Assembly: GCA_017854535.1 (NCBI GenBank)
Contig: JAFMHL010000017.1
Span: 1 to 64,000, forward strand
Reading direction: 5' to 3'
DNA length: 64,000 nucleotides
Source: Nitratireductor sp.
Lineage (GTDB): Bacteria > Pseudomonadota > Alphaproteobacteria > Rhizobiales > Rhizobiaceae
How positions within the stretch are numbered: the stretch's first letter is position 1; every line of letters starts with the position of its first letter. Shown piece by piece: positions 53,552 through 61,123 of the stretch. Made by a program: the position numbers and the translations under genes. Below the pieces are notes generated by a model, which saw nothing but the letters and a program-made list of their open reading frames with translations, did no database searches and was not told where the DNA came from.

Positions 53552-54910
53552 ATGGAACTTTCGCAACCAGATTCGAAGCCGCTGAAAACAAAGCCGTTTG
53601 AAGTCACCCATTTAATGGTCGTCGCATTGGCGCTGCCGATGACGCTCGCTTATCTGACAACGCCTTTGCTTGGGTTGGTTGACACCGCAGTTGTGGGCAG
53701 AATGGGGAGTGCGGCACTTATTGGTGGCCTGGCCGTCGGCGCTATCATCATTGATGTGGTTTTTACGACATTCAATTTTTTGCGCTCTGGAACAACGGGC
53801 CTGACGGCTCAGGCGGTTGGTCGGGAAGATGAAAAAGAAAAACAGGCAACTTTGTTTCGTGCGCTAATCATTGCAGTCATCACTGGTATGATGATGGTTG
53901 CTCTGATGCCAAAGATTTTGTGGCTTGGGCTATATTTCATTGCTCCGGGCGAAAATGTTGCCGATGCCACGTCGCGTTACTTTTCAATCCGTATGTTGGG
54001 TGCGCCATTTGCTTTGGCAAATTATGCAATTTTAGGCTGGCTGATCGGCCTTGGGCGTTCAGGTTTGGCGCTATTGTTGCAAGTTGTTCTCAACGGCACG
54101 AATATCATTTTGTCGATCCTGTTGGGTCTTACATTTGGCTATGGCATTGAAGGGGTCGCGGTGGCGACGATCATCGGTGAAGTAATCGCAACATTGTTAG
54201 GCGGTCTGATTTGTTGGCGCTTGCTCGACACAAATTACCGACCTTCTCGCCAGCGGGTGTTTGATAGACCTGCCCTCTGGAAATTTGCGAACCTAAACGC
54301 AGACATCATGATGCGGTCCTTTATTCTTCTTTTCGCCTTTGCTTATTTTACCGCCCAGTCTTCCCGTTTTGGCGAGACTACTCTGGCAGCCAATGCGGTG
54401 TTGTTGAATTTTTTTCTTATCGCCGGATACTTTTTGGATGGTTTAGCAACGGCAGCCGAACAGATTGTTGGTCGCGCCATTGGCGCTCGTTATAAACCTG
54501 CCTTTTGGAAGGCCATTCGCCTGACCTTGTTATGGAATTTCATCATTTCGGGTGCGCTGGCATTAGTTTTCTTGATTTTTGGCAACCAACTCATTCATCT
54601 CATTACGACCCTTGAGCCAGTTCAGATAGAAGCAAAAAGCTATCTGATTTTTGCTGCTTTGACTGCAGTCACAGGTGTTTTGGCGTTTCAGATGGATGGT
54701 GTTTTTATCGGCGCAACATGGTCGCGAGAAATGAGTATGATGATGGTCATTTCTCTAGTGGTGTATTTGCTGGCTTGGCAGATTTTGGAGCCCTATGGCA
54801 ATACTGGCCTGTGGCTTTGCCTGCACATATTCCTAATCGCCAGAGGGATAACCCTGTCGTTCCGCTTGCCAGTTAAAGCGCGAAGAGAATTTGATGAGAC
54901 AGGCGTTTAG
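53552..54910 (+). CDS. MATE-family efflux transporter
   Basis: A 452-residue polytopic transporter with about 12 hydrophobic helices, DinF-type MATE by pattern. Motifs: PMTLAYLTTPLLGLVDTAVVGRMG, FNFLRSGTTGLTAQAVG, APFALANYAILGWLIGLGRSG, and in the second half AANAVLLNFFLIAGYFLDGLATAAEQIVGRAIGA. It exports drugs or metabolites in exchange for Na+ or H+. Substrate not deducible. It overlaps the convergent arsC gene by 4 bp. Confidence 0.92.
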   Translation: MELSQPDSKPLKTKPFEVTHLMVVALALPMTLAYLTTPLLGLVDTAVVGRMGSAALIGGLAVGAIIIDVVFTTFNFLRSGTTGLTAQAVGREDEKEKQATLFRALIIAVITGMMMVALMPKILWLGLYFIAPGENVADATSRYFSIRMLGAPFALANYAILGWLIGLGRSGLALLLQVVLNGTNIILSILLGLTFGYGIEGVAVATIIGEVIATLLGGLICWRLLDTNYRPSRQRVFDRPALWKFANLNADIMMRSFILLFAFAYFTAQSSRFGETTLAANAVLLNFFLIAGYFLDGLATAAEQIVGRAIGARYKPAFWKAIRLTLLWNFIISGALALVFLIFGNQLIHLITTLEPVQIEAKSYLIFAALTAVTGVLAFQMDGVFIGATWSREMSMMMVISLVVYLLAWQILEPYGNTGLWLCLHIFLIARGITLSFRLPVKARREFDETGV

Positions 54911-55254
54911 AGTATTTTCAGTACATTTTCAGGCGGACGGCCAATAGCCGCTTTTCCACTATGAAAAACGATTGGCCGCTCGATCAATATCGGATTGTCA
55001 TGCATAGCGGCGACTAATTGATCTTTGTCTTTGAATTGTTCCAATTGCATTTCTTTGTATATTTTTTCGCTCCGGCGCATAAGGGCCAGAGGTTCCATAC
55101 CAAGAAGTTCAAGAGCGTTTCGGATTTCAACTTTGTTTGGCGGAGTTTTCAAATATTCGACGATGGTCGGTTCTATGCCTTTGTCTTGCAACAAGGCAAG
55201 CGTTTGGCGCGATTTGCTGCAACGCGGATTATGCCAGATGATATAGTCGGTCAT
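54907..55254 (-). CDS. arsC: Arsenate reductase (glutaredoxin-type)
   Basis: A 115-residue ArsC/Spx-fold protein. The catalytic cysteine is C12 in WHNPRCSKSR, with the downstream RPI motif (IERPIVFHSGKAAIGRPP). Uses glutaredoxin/glutathione to reduce arsenate. ATG with AGGAAA upstream; a longer frame at 55290 is not needed. No ars repressor or arsenite pump is adjacent; it closes the DUF952-pyrD-arsC operon, which suggests a general redox or Spx-like role cannot be excluded. Confidence 0.92.
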   Translation of the reverse strand: MTDYIIWHNPRCSKSRQTLALLQDKGIEPTIVEYLKTPPNKVEIRNALELLGMEPLALMRRSEKIYKEMQLEQFKDKDQLVAAMHDNPILIERPIVFHSGKAAIGRPPENVLKIL

Positions 55255-55262
55255 ATCATTTC

Positions 55263-56357
55263 CTATTCGCTCAATGGCTTTGTGGCCCATTCATCGGTTT
55301 TCCGGCCCGTAACCTGATCAAGGGATGTAAGACCTTCATCAGACATGCGCTTGATCAGGCCTTTGCAGATATTCGACGCAATCGCCGGACCTTCAAAGAC
55401 CATACAGGAATAAAGTTGCACCAAAGACGCGCCAGCCTCGAGTTTTGCAAAAGCTGTCTCTGCGTTGCTAATTCCGCCAATGCCGATCAGCGGAATTGTT
55501 TCGTTCAAGTGCTGGCGAAACCTTGCAAGCATGATCGTTGAACGCTCAAACAAGGGAGCGCCGGAAAGTCCACCCATCTCTTCCCTGTTCGGACTTGCCG
55601 AAATACCGCTTCTTGAAAGGGTAGTGTTTGAAATCATAACGCCTGATAGGGGGGAACCATTGATAACAACACTGATGGTTTCGACATTTTCCATGGTGAG
55701 ATCAGGGGCCAGTTTCAAAAACACAGGCGGTTGCCTGACTGCTTTTTCGCGCGTTTCAAAAACCCGATCCAACAAGCGAGCAAGCGCTTCTCCTGTTTGT
55801 AGAGTTCGCAGGCCGGGGGTGTTTGGGGACGAAATATTGACCGTAAAATAGTCAGCGAGGTGAGCAAACGTTGATATGCCCAACCCATAATCTGCCACAA
55901 AATCTTCTGAGTCTTTATTGGCCCCAATATTCACCCCAACGATACCCGTGTGATGTTTTCGGGCTTCCAAACGCTCAAGCGCCGCTTTGTGCCCCTCATT
56001 GTTAAAGCCAAGACGGTTGATAATGCCTTTGTCTGAAACAAGCCGGAAAACGCGTGGTTTCGGATTTCCCTCTTGCGCGCAGGGCGTGAGGGTTCCAACT
56101 TCAGTAAAGCCAAAGCCGAGGCGCAAAATCGCGTCTGGAACTTCTGCGTTTTTGTCATATCCAGCGGCCAGACCAATAGGGTTTTCAAAGGTCAAACCAG
56201 CAATGGTCTGAGATAGCATTTCATCCTTGGCAACAGGGCAAGGTGGCACCAATCCGGCCTTTAATGCTTTTATGGATAGTCCGTGAGCCGTCTCCGCATC
56301 AAAAGAAAACATGGCCTTCTGGCCGATCGTCTTAAACATCATATTAGCAAGGTTCAT
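55263..56357 (-). CDS. pyrD: Quinone-dependent dihydroorotate dehydrogenase
   Basis: Class 2 PyrD, 364 residues, fourth step of pyrimidine synthesis, passing electrons to the quinone pool. Features: AGYDKNAEVPDAILRLGFGFTEVGT, NRLGFNNEGHKAALERL, VGVNIGANKDSEDFV, the class 2 active-site Ser in NISSPNTPGLRTLQ, FLKLAPDL, and IGIGGISNAETAFAKLEAGASLVQLY. The N-terminal helical, membrane-associating segment is present. ATG 56357 has AGGTG upstream; a GTG at 56366 is the alternative, three codons longer, just after the DUF952 stop. Confidence 0.94.
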   Translation of the reverse strand: MNLANMMFKTIGQKAMFSFDAETAHGLSIKALKAGLVPPCPVAKDEMLSQTIAGLTFENPIGLAAGYDKNAEVPDAILRLGFGFTEVGTLTPCAQEGNPKPRVFRLVSDKGIINRLGFNNEGHKAALERLEARKHHTGIVGVNIGANKDSEDFVADYGLGISTFAHLADYFTVNISSPNTPGLRTLQTGEALARLLDRVFETREKAVRQPPVFLKLAPDLTMENVETISVVINGSPLSGVMISNTTLSRSGISASPNREEMGGLSGAPLFERSTIMLARFRQHLNETIPLIGIGGISNAETAFAKLEAGASLVQLYSCMVFEGPAIASNICKGLIKRMSDEGLTSLDQVTGRKTDEWATKPLSE

Positions 56358-56366
56358 GATCAGCAC

Positions 56367-56720
56367 CTATTTGGGTATGTCCGATGGAAATATGTGCAGA
56401 CCATCCGGCCCTAATATCAGTTCTTCCCATTCAACAGCGTTTGAGGTTGGAAGTTTTGCAAACAAATGCGGGAACAAAGCACCACCGCGTGAGACTTCCA
56501 TCTTGTAGTGACGGGCCATCGGCTCGGTGGCTATTTTTACAAGCATCAGGTCTTCACGTCCGGCAAAGTGTTTGGCAGCGGTTTCGCGCAATTGCTCGGC
56601 AGTGGAAAAATGAATGAAACCATCTTTCAGATCAATAGGCGCGCCATCATAGGTTCCTGATTCAAGAGCATCGTCCCATTCCTCAAATGTTGCAATTTTA
56701 TATACGAATTCTGGAAGCAT
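56367..56720 (-). CDS. DUF952 protein
   Basis: A 117-residue protein of the DUF952 (glutathione S-transferase-like small) family: VYKIATFEEWDDALESGTYDGAPIDLKDGFIHFSTAEQLRETAAKHFAGREDLMLVKIA in outline, and GALFPHLFAKLPTSNAVEWEEL. Function unknown. It is immediately upstream of pyrD (stop and GTG adjacent), an arrangement common in rhizobia by memory. First gene of the DUF952-pyrD-arsC operon. Confidence 0.9.
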   Translation of the reverse strand: MLPEFVYKIATFEEWDDALESGTYDGAPIDLKDGFIHFSTAEQLRETAAKHFAGREDLMLVKIATEPMARHYKMEVSRGGALFPHLFAKLPTSNAVEWEELILGPDGLHIFPSDIPK

Positions 56721-56881
56721 GCTAAATATCTCACTTGAAAGATCGCAGAGTTTGGAATCAGAACCCCTTGTTGCAGGAACTTAGAACCTATGCCAAGCAA
56801 AAGAAAAAGGACGAGCGCATATTTTTGCCGTATCAGTTTGCAATTAAGACGCTTATTGACAATTGAAGTGGAGTTTGACCA

Positions 56882-57418
56882 GTGAAACACAGTTTTTTTC
56901 TTAAGCGAAGAATTGGCCAGACAAGCTGCGCTGTTTCAATGGCTGCAGTCCTCCTTTTGTCTGGTAACGTACTGCTCGTTAATGCGCAAACAACAGAATC
57001 TTCTGCTGAAAAAATGGATGCGGGTCGTTTCCAAATGAAGCGCGACGGTGACACAATCATTCGGTTGGACAAGCAGACCGGCGCTATGTCGAGCTGCGTG
57101 TTGAAGGCCTCTTCTTTGGTTTGTAGAATGGCAGCCGATGAGCGCACCGCATTGGAAACTGAAATTGCCAGTCTGCAAAGTCAGTTGGACAATGTTAAAG
57201 CGCAACAAGATGATGAAAAAGATATCGCAGACTCAAAGCCCGAAATAGAGGCTGACCAAGATGCGAGTAAGGAAAGCGCCGAAAATAAAAAACAAGACGA
57301 GGTGCTGGATAAGGAATTGGACAAGATGGTCGATATGTCGACCAAAGTGCTGCGCCGTTTCTTTTCAGTGATGAAAGAATTGCGCGATGATTTCACCGAA
57401 AAGCCGCTGCAAGAATAA
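56882..57418 (+). CDS. Unknown exported coiled-coil protein
   Basis: A 178-residue protein with a signal peptide (hydrophobic about 14-33, VNAQ cleavage near 36). The mature start has FQMKRDGDTIIRLDKQTGAMSSC, C-VLKASSLVCRMAADERTAL, a two-cysteine segment typical of small periplasmic proteins, then an acidic Glu/Lys coiled coil (about 88-160), with a C-terminal FSVMKELRDDF. GTG start. I do not recognise a named family; its look is that of a periplasmic scaffold or stress protein. It stands between two minus-strand operons. Confidence 0.7.
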   Translation: MKHSFFLKRRIGQTSCAVSMAAVLLLSGNVLLVNAQTTESSAEKMDAGRFQMKRDGDTIIRLDKQTGAMSSCVLKASSLVCRMAADERTALETEIASLQSQLDNVKAQQDDEKDIADSKPEIEADQDASKESAENKKQDEVLDKELDKMVDMSTKVLRRFFSVMKELRDDFTEKPLQE

Positions 57419-57426
57419 ACGCTTAC

Positions 57427-58257
57427 CTAGTTTTTGAATGAGCCTGTAAATCCTTCTGGCATTTGAACCGCTTTTCGTGTTGTCAAATCCATGACCAAAC
57501 CGCGCACACTGCCTGTAGCTATAATACGCTTGTCCAGAATGCTTTCGATCTGATGATCCAGCCGGAAAGTACGTCCTTCAAGTTCGCCCACATGAGAGAC
57601 AAGTCGCAAAGGCTCGCCTTCATTTGGTTTGGCAAGTGGATCAACCCGCATTTCGACGGCAACGCGTCCAAATCCGTTCTTGTTCAACCAGTCCGTGGTT
57701 ATGCCAGCTTTTTCCCAAACATGAGGGGCCCCATCTGTAAACATGGAGACAATTCTGCTTGGAATGAAATTTCCTTGTGCGTCCAGATCATGAGATCTGA
57801 TCACATTATAGTTGGCAACCATTGCTTGGTCTGAGGATAGCAAACTATCCGCATTAAAAGGAGCCGTTGGACGAAGCGGGACACCGCGCGGGACGGCTTT
57901 GGAAAGTTGCTTTTTATCTACCAATGCATCGCAGTCTATTGGCGTCGCAATGCTATCCAGCGCTGTTGTGCAAAGCGCGCCCGTAACAGCATTGATCATG
58001 TGATGAACCACGCCGCCTTTGTGCTCACCGTCTTTCGCCAGCCCGGAAAAAATCTGCAGGCTTTCGCCAGCGCGAATTTCGCGGTGAAAGCGCAAATGGC
58101 GATGGGAAACTGAGGCCCTTGGTTTGCCTGCCTGTCTATGAAAGGCTTCAAACACCACAAAAGCTTCTTCAAAGCGTTTCATGAAAAACTGCACATTCAT
58201 GTGATTGTTTTCATCACACTCCCACGTATTCCCAAAGGAGCGATGGGTCTCAATCAT
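57427..58257 (-). CDS. Acyl-CoA/ACP thioesterase-like hotdog protein
   Basis: A 276-residue protein of the double-hotdog thioesterase superfamily (YbgC/FadM-like, fused form). First half: TWECDENNHMNVQFFMKRFEEAFVVFEAF with the catalytic Asp-His-type DENNHMN; second half: MFTDGAPHVWEKAG, then FGRVAVEMRVDPLAKPNEGEPLRLVSHVGELEGR. It should hydrolyse an acyl-CoA; chain specificity unknown. 57427 lies 8 bp from the convergent gene above, and the symporter gene ends 32 bp upstream of its start, so it is likely distal in that minus-strand transcript. Confidence 0.8.
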   Translation of the reverse strand: MIETHRSFGNTWECDENNHMNVQFFMKRFEEAFVVFEAFHRQAGKPRASVSHRHLRFHREIRAGESLQIFSGLAKDGEHKGGVVHHMINAVTGALCTTALDSIATPIDCDALVDKKQLSKAVPRGVPLRPTAPFNADSLLSSDQAMVANYNVIRSHDLDAQGNFIPSRIVSMFTDGAPHVWEKAGITTDWLNKNGFGRVAVEMRVDPLAKPNEGEPLRLVSHVGELEGRTFRLDHQIESILDKRIIATGSVRGLVMDLTTRKAVQMPEGFTGSFKN

Positions 58258-58289
58258 TGTTAAATCCGATCATATGAGTTTTGTAAGAC

Positions 58290-60104
58290 TTATTCAGACT
58301 GTGCAGCTTCTGTTTTCAACATATCGGAATAAACAGCACTTCCAAACAGGATGATCAAGGCAAAAGGCACCCCGTAGATCGCGGACAATTCAGGCGGAAT
58401 AATTGCGGCCATTCCAGGCAGGACAAACTGCAGTTCATCGCCATTTTCTGTCTGGAAATCAATGCCATACTCGGTCAAAACATAATACAAAATAGTAACC
58501 GCTAGTCCAACAGAAATTGCAGTTGCCAAGGATATAGCGGTGGATTGCTTTAACCACAGAGCTCCGATCAAAGTTGGAGCGCAAACGGTTGCGAGAATGG
58601 ACATGGAGAGTAGAAAAACCTTCAGTGTATCAAACTGAAAAAACAGGCAAATAGCCCCAGCCAAAAATCCCAAAATAATAATGGTAAGCCTGCTGATAAA
58701 AATTTTAGAACTGGCCACTTTTGCAGTCAGGGACGAAAAGAAAGCGCTGACCACATTGTTGGAAGTTGAGAGCAAGATAGTGGAAGCAAAACTGACAAGC
58801 GTTAAAATAATTCCACAAGTCAAAAGAGCAGTAAAGGCGAATGGCAGACCAGAAAGGTCTGGGGATGCTGCCAGTAACAAATTACCATTGAACTGCAAAT
58901 CCTGAATGCTCAAAATATGCTCAGAACCTTCACGGCAAACGCTCAAAAGTTCAATCTCATTTGCCAACACTTTTCCACAAATAACTACCAGATCTGCGCT
59001 ACGTTCACTCCACGAATAGAGGAAAGGCGCTGAAATTCGAGCTTCAGAAACTGATAGGCCCAGGATCGTCTGATAAAGGTTGAATTTGCTGAAAAATAAC
59101 AGTGCTAAAAGGGAAACACCCACAAACCCGGAAAAGACAATAAGCCGAGTTGCAGACTGCGATGCTTTCTCGGCCGCATTTGTCATCGCGTATTGATGGG
59201 TGAGGGCTGGAAAGAACGCAACACCCATAGCAACTACCAATCCGACTGCCACGAGATCGCCGCCAGACCAGATAGCCAACCCAGAAGTCGTTGTAACAAC
59301 ATTTTCCAGCAGGGGTATTCCAAGGCTGCGCAATTGATCTTCAAGATCCCACATCTCTGTTAGCGCGCCGGTGCCAAATGTAATTTGCCCTAACGGAAAT
59401 CCATTGGCTGAAACAGATTGAATAATCAAAGGCAGATTTATACCAACAACCAGCACAACCGCAGCAATAGCAGCAAGTCGTGTGGCGGAATGAGAGCCAC
59501 CAATAAAGGCGGAAATCAAAGTGGCAAACATAACGATCATAAATGCCGATTGAGCAGAAAGCATAAAGAACCAGCTCGTCAACAAGGTAGCGTAATAAAT
59601 TCCAATAGCGGCAAGGCCAATGCTCCCAATTAGCAATGCCAAGCTTATGAATTTTGATATCGATGAATTTCCATATCGTTGGTCTAGCAAGGAGCAAATA
59701 TCGCTTGCGCTACTTTCATGAAAAGGGCGCGATATGAGCATAGATGAAAATGCTGCGCCAATGGTTGTTCCTGCCACCATGGCAATGAACATGGCTGGAT
59801 TGAGAAAAAGCAATCCGCCGCCCGAGCCAATAAGGACTGGAAATGCTAGATGGCTGGTCATCGCCAAGGCATTTATGGTGGATCGAGAGTCTTTGGTAGA
59901 GAGAAAGAATTTTTGCGCGCTGGTGGTCCCTGCCAGCAATAATACGATGCCCCATAGCACGATCAATGCGGCAGCAGTCAATGCGATACTATAGCCACGC
60001 GGCACGCCTGTTTTTTCCAGCGTAAAGATGCAAAGCAAAAACACAAAAACACTGAAAACAAGGCCAAAGCCCTGCCGATAGATGGATTGCTTTTCTGACA
60101 TCAT
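58290..60104 (-). CDS. VC_2705-type sodium/solute symporter
   Basis: A 604-residue SSS-family transporter with about 13 membrane helices. It belongs to the acetate/pyruvate-permease-like subgroup (VC_2705), recognised by SGGGLLFLNPAMFIAMVAGT, SASDICSLLDQRYG, AFIGGSHSATRLAAIAAVVL, the long periplasmic loop between helices about 370-440, and STSNNVVSAFFSSLTAKVASSK. Start ATG overlaps the small upstream gene by 4 bp (ATGA). Substrate is probably a short carboxylate, from the context of the CrbR/CrbS-like system next door. No close paralogue in the window other than the sensor domain of the kinase. Confidence 0.87.
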   Translation of the reverse strand: MMSEKQSIYRQGFGLVFSVFVFLLCIFTLEKTGVPRGYSIALTAAALIVLWGIVLLLAGTTSAQKFFLSTKDSRSTINALAMTSHLAFPVLIGSGGGLLFLNPAMFIAMVAGTTIGAAFSSMLISRPFHESSASDICSLLDQRYGNSSISKFISLALLIGSIGLAAIGIYYATLLTSWFFMLSAQSAFMIVMFATLISAFIGGSHSATRLAAIAAVVLVVGINLPLIIQSVSANGFPLGQITFGTGALTEMWDLEDQLRSLGIPLLENVVTTTSGLAIWSGGDLVAVGLVVAMGVAFFPALTHQYAMTNAAEKASQSATRLIVFSGFVGVSLLALLFFSKFNLYQTILGLSVSEARISAPFLYSWSERSADLVVICGKVLANEIELLSVCREGSEHILSIQDLQFNGNLLLAASPDLSGLPFAFTALLTCGIILTLVSFASTILLSTSNNVVSAFFSSLTAKVASSKIFISRLTIIILGFLAGAICLFFQFDTLKVFLLSMSILATVCAPTLIGALWLKQSTAISLATAISVGLAVTILYYVLTEYGIDFQTENGDELQFVLPGMAAIIPPELSAIYGVPFALIILFGSAVYSDMLKTEAAQSE

Positions 60105-60364
60105 CGCGTCCGGTCTTGCAAGGTCCAATAAAAGCGGACCAAAAAGTAAAAGAGAATAGGAAGGACGATCAAAGCAAAGAACCAAAGGCTGGGCATAGAA
60201 AACCATGTTTCTGAAGTTGCCCCTTGAAAAACAGCCCCCAAAGCAATGACGCCGCAAAAGATCTTCGCGGCAATGATAGACCAAAAGCGCAGTTTTTGGT
60301 TTTTTAATGGCTTTATTGAAATATTCATAAGGGTTTTGCCTTGGTTGTTATCTGTTTTGGTCAT
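60101..60364 (-). CDS. Small membrane partner of the symporter
   Basis: An 87-residue protein with two membrane segments (WSIIAAKIFCGVIALGAVF and SLWFFALIVLPILFYFLVRFYW). Genes in this position normally encode a DUF4212 small subunit of VC_2705 symporters, but the sequence resembles it only in general layout, so the assignment is by context. Start at 60364 or an internal ATG at 60328 with AAGGC upstream. Coupled to the symporter gene by an ATGA overlap. Confidence 0.65.
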   Translation of the reverse strand: MTKTDNNQGKTLMNISIKPLKNQKLRFWSIIAAKIFCGVIALGAVFQGATSETWFSMPSLWFFALIVLPILFYFLVRFYWTLQDRTR

Positions 60365-60445
60365 AACACAAGTGAATTACAGCGAAAAGCACCTTGGACA
60401 CTCCTTTCGATTGTTGTAAGCTGTCTACAACAACAGAGAAATGGG

Positions 60446-61120
60446 ATGGCAATTTTGGCAACTGATACATCTATTTTAATAGTAGACGATCATCCTTTGT
60501 ATAGAGAAGCTTTGGTAAGTGCAGTACGAAGCCTTGGGGATCATATCCATATCAGGGTATCAGGAACATTTGATGAGGCCATTGTCAGCTTGAATGAGGG
60601 CGAAGAAAAAGACCTCGTATTACTTGATCTTCACATGCCTGACTCAAAAGGTCTTTCAGGGCTTTCACAGATGCGCGCGAGATTTCCCTCCGTGCCTGTC
60701 ATTATTGTTTCGGCCACTGAAGATCCGGCAACGATTCGCAAGTCAATTGCCATGGGTGCCTCGGGCTATGTTCGAAAATCTTCGGACATTGAACAGATGC
60801 GGGTTGCCATCCAAAAAGTTCTAAGCGGAGAAATTTATACTCCAGCTGATATCGATCTAAATGTGAATGCAGACGGTGAAGAAACAGAGCTGATAGAGCG
60901 TCTGAATAGTCTGACCCCGCAACAGACACGCGTCTTGGGAATGCTGGGCAAGGGGTTGCTAAACAAGCAAATTGCTTATGAACTCAGCGTGTCTGAAGCG
61001 ACCGTAAAAGCGCATGTTTCCGCGATCCTATTGAAGCTTAGGGTCGATAGCCGCACTCAAGCTGTCATCATGGTGAATTCACTCACCAATATAGACAGCG
61101 CCGTTGACGGTGCAACTTAG
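60446..61120 (+). CDS. CrbR/ErdR-like response regulator, LuxR output
   Basis: NarL/FixJ-type response regulator of 224 residues. Receiver: DD at 14-15, phosphoacceptor D61 in LVLLDLHMP, conserved Thr/Ser (VSATED) and Lys in YVRKSSD. The C-terminal LuxR HTH is LTPQQTRVLGMLGKGLLNKQIAYELSVSEATVKAHVSAIL in outline. It begins at ATG 60446; the upstream frame is not conserved-looking. Its location between the symporter and the CrbS-like kinase, with opposite orientations, matches acetate-switch systems that activate acetyl-CoA synthetase genes. Confidence 0.9.
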   Translation: MAILATDTSILIVDDHPLYREALVSAVRSLGDHIHIRVSGTFDEAIVSLNEGEEKDLVLLDLHMPDSKGLSGLSQMRARFPSVPVIIVSATEDPATIRKSIAMGASGYVRKSSDIEQMRVAIQKVLSGEIYTPADIDLNVNADGEETELIERLNSLTPQQTRVLGMLGKGLLNKQIAYELSVSEATVKAHVSAILLKLRVDSRTQAVIMVNSLTNIDSAVDGAT

Positions 61121-61123
61121 CCT

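Noticed and set aside
60105-60284. 60-codon N-terminal extension of the symporter
   Set aside because: It is read through the small membrane gene in another frame; the ATGA overlap start at 60104 is convincing.
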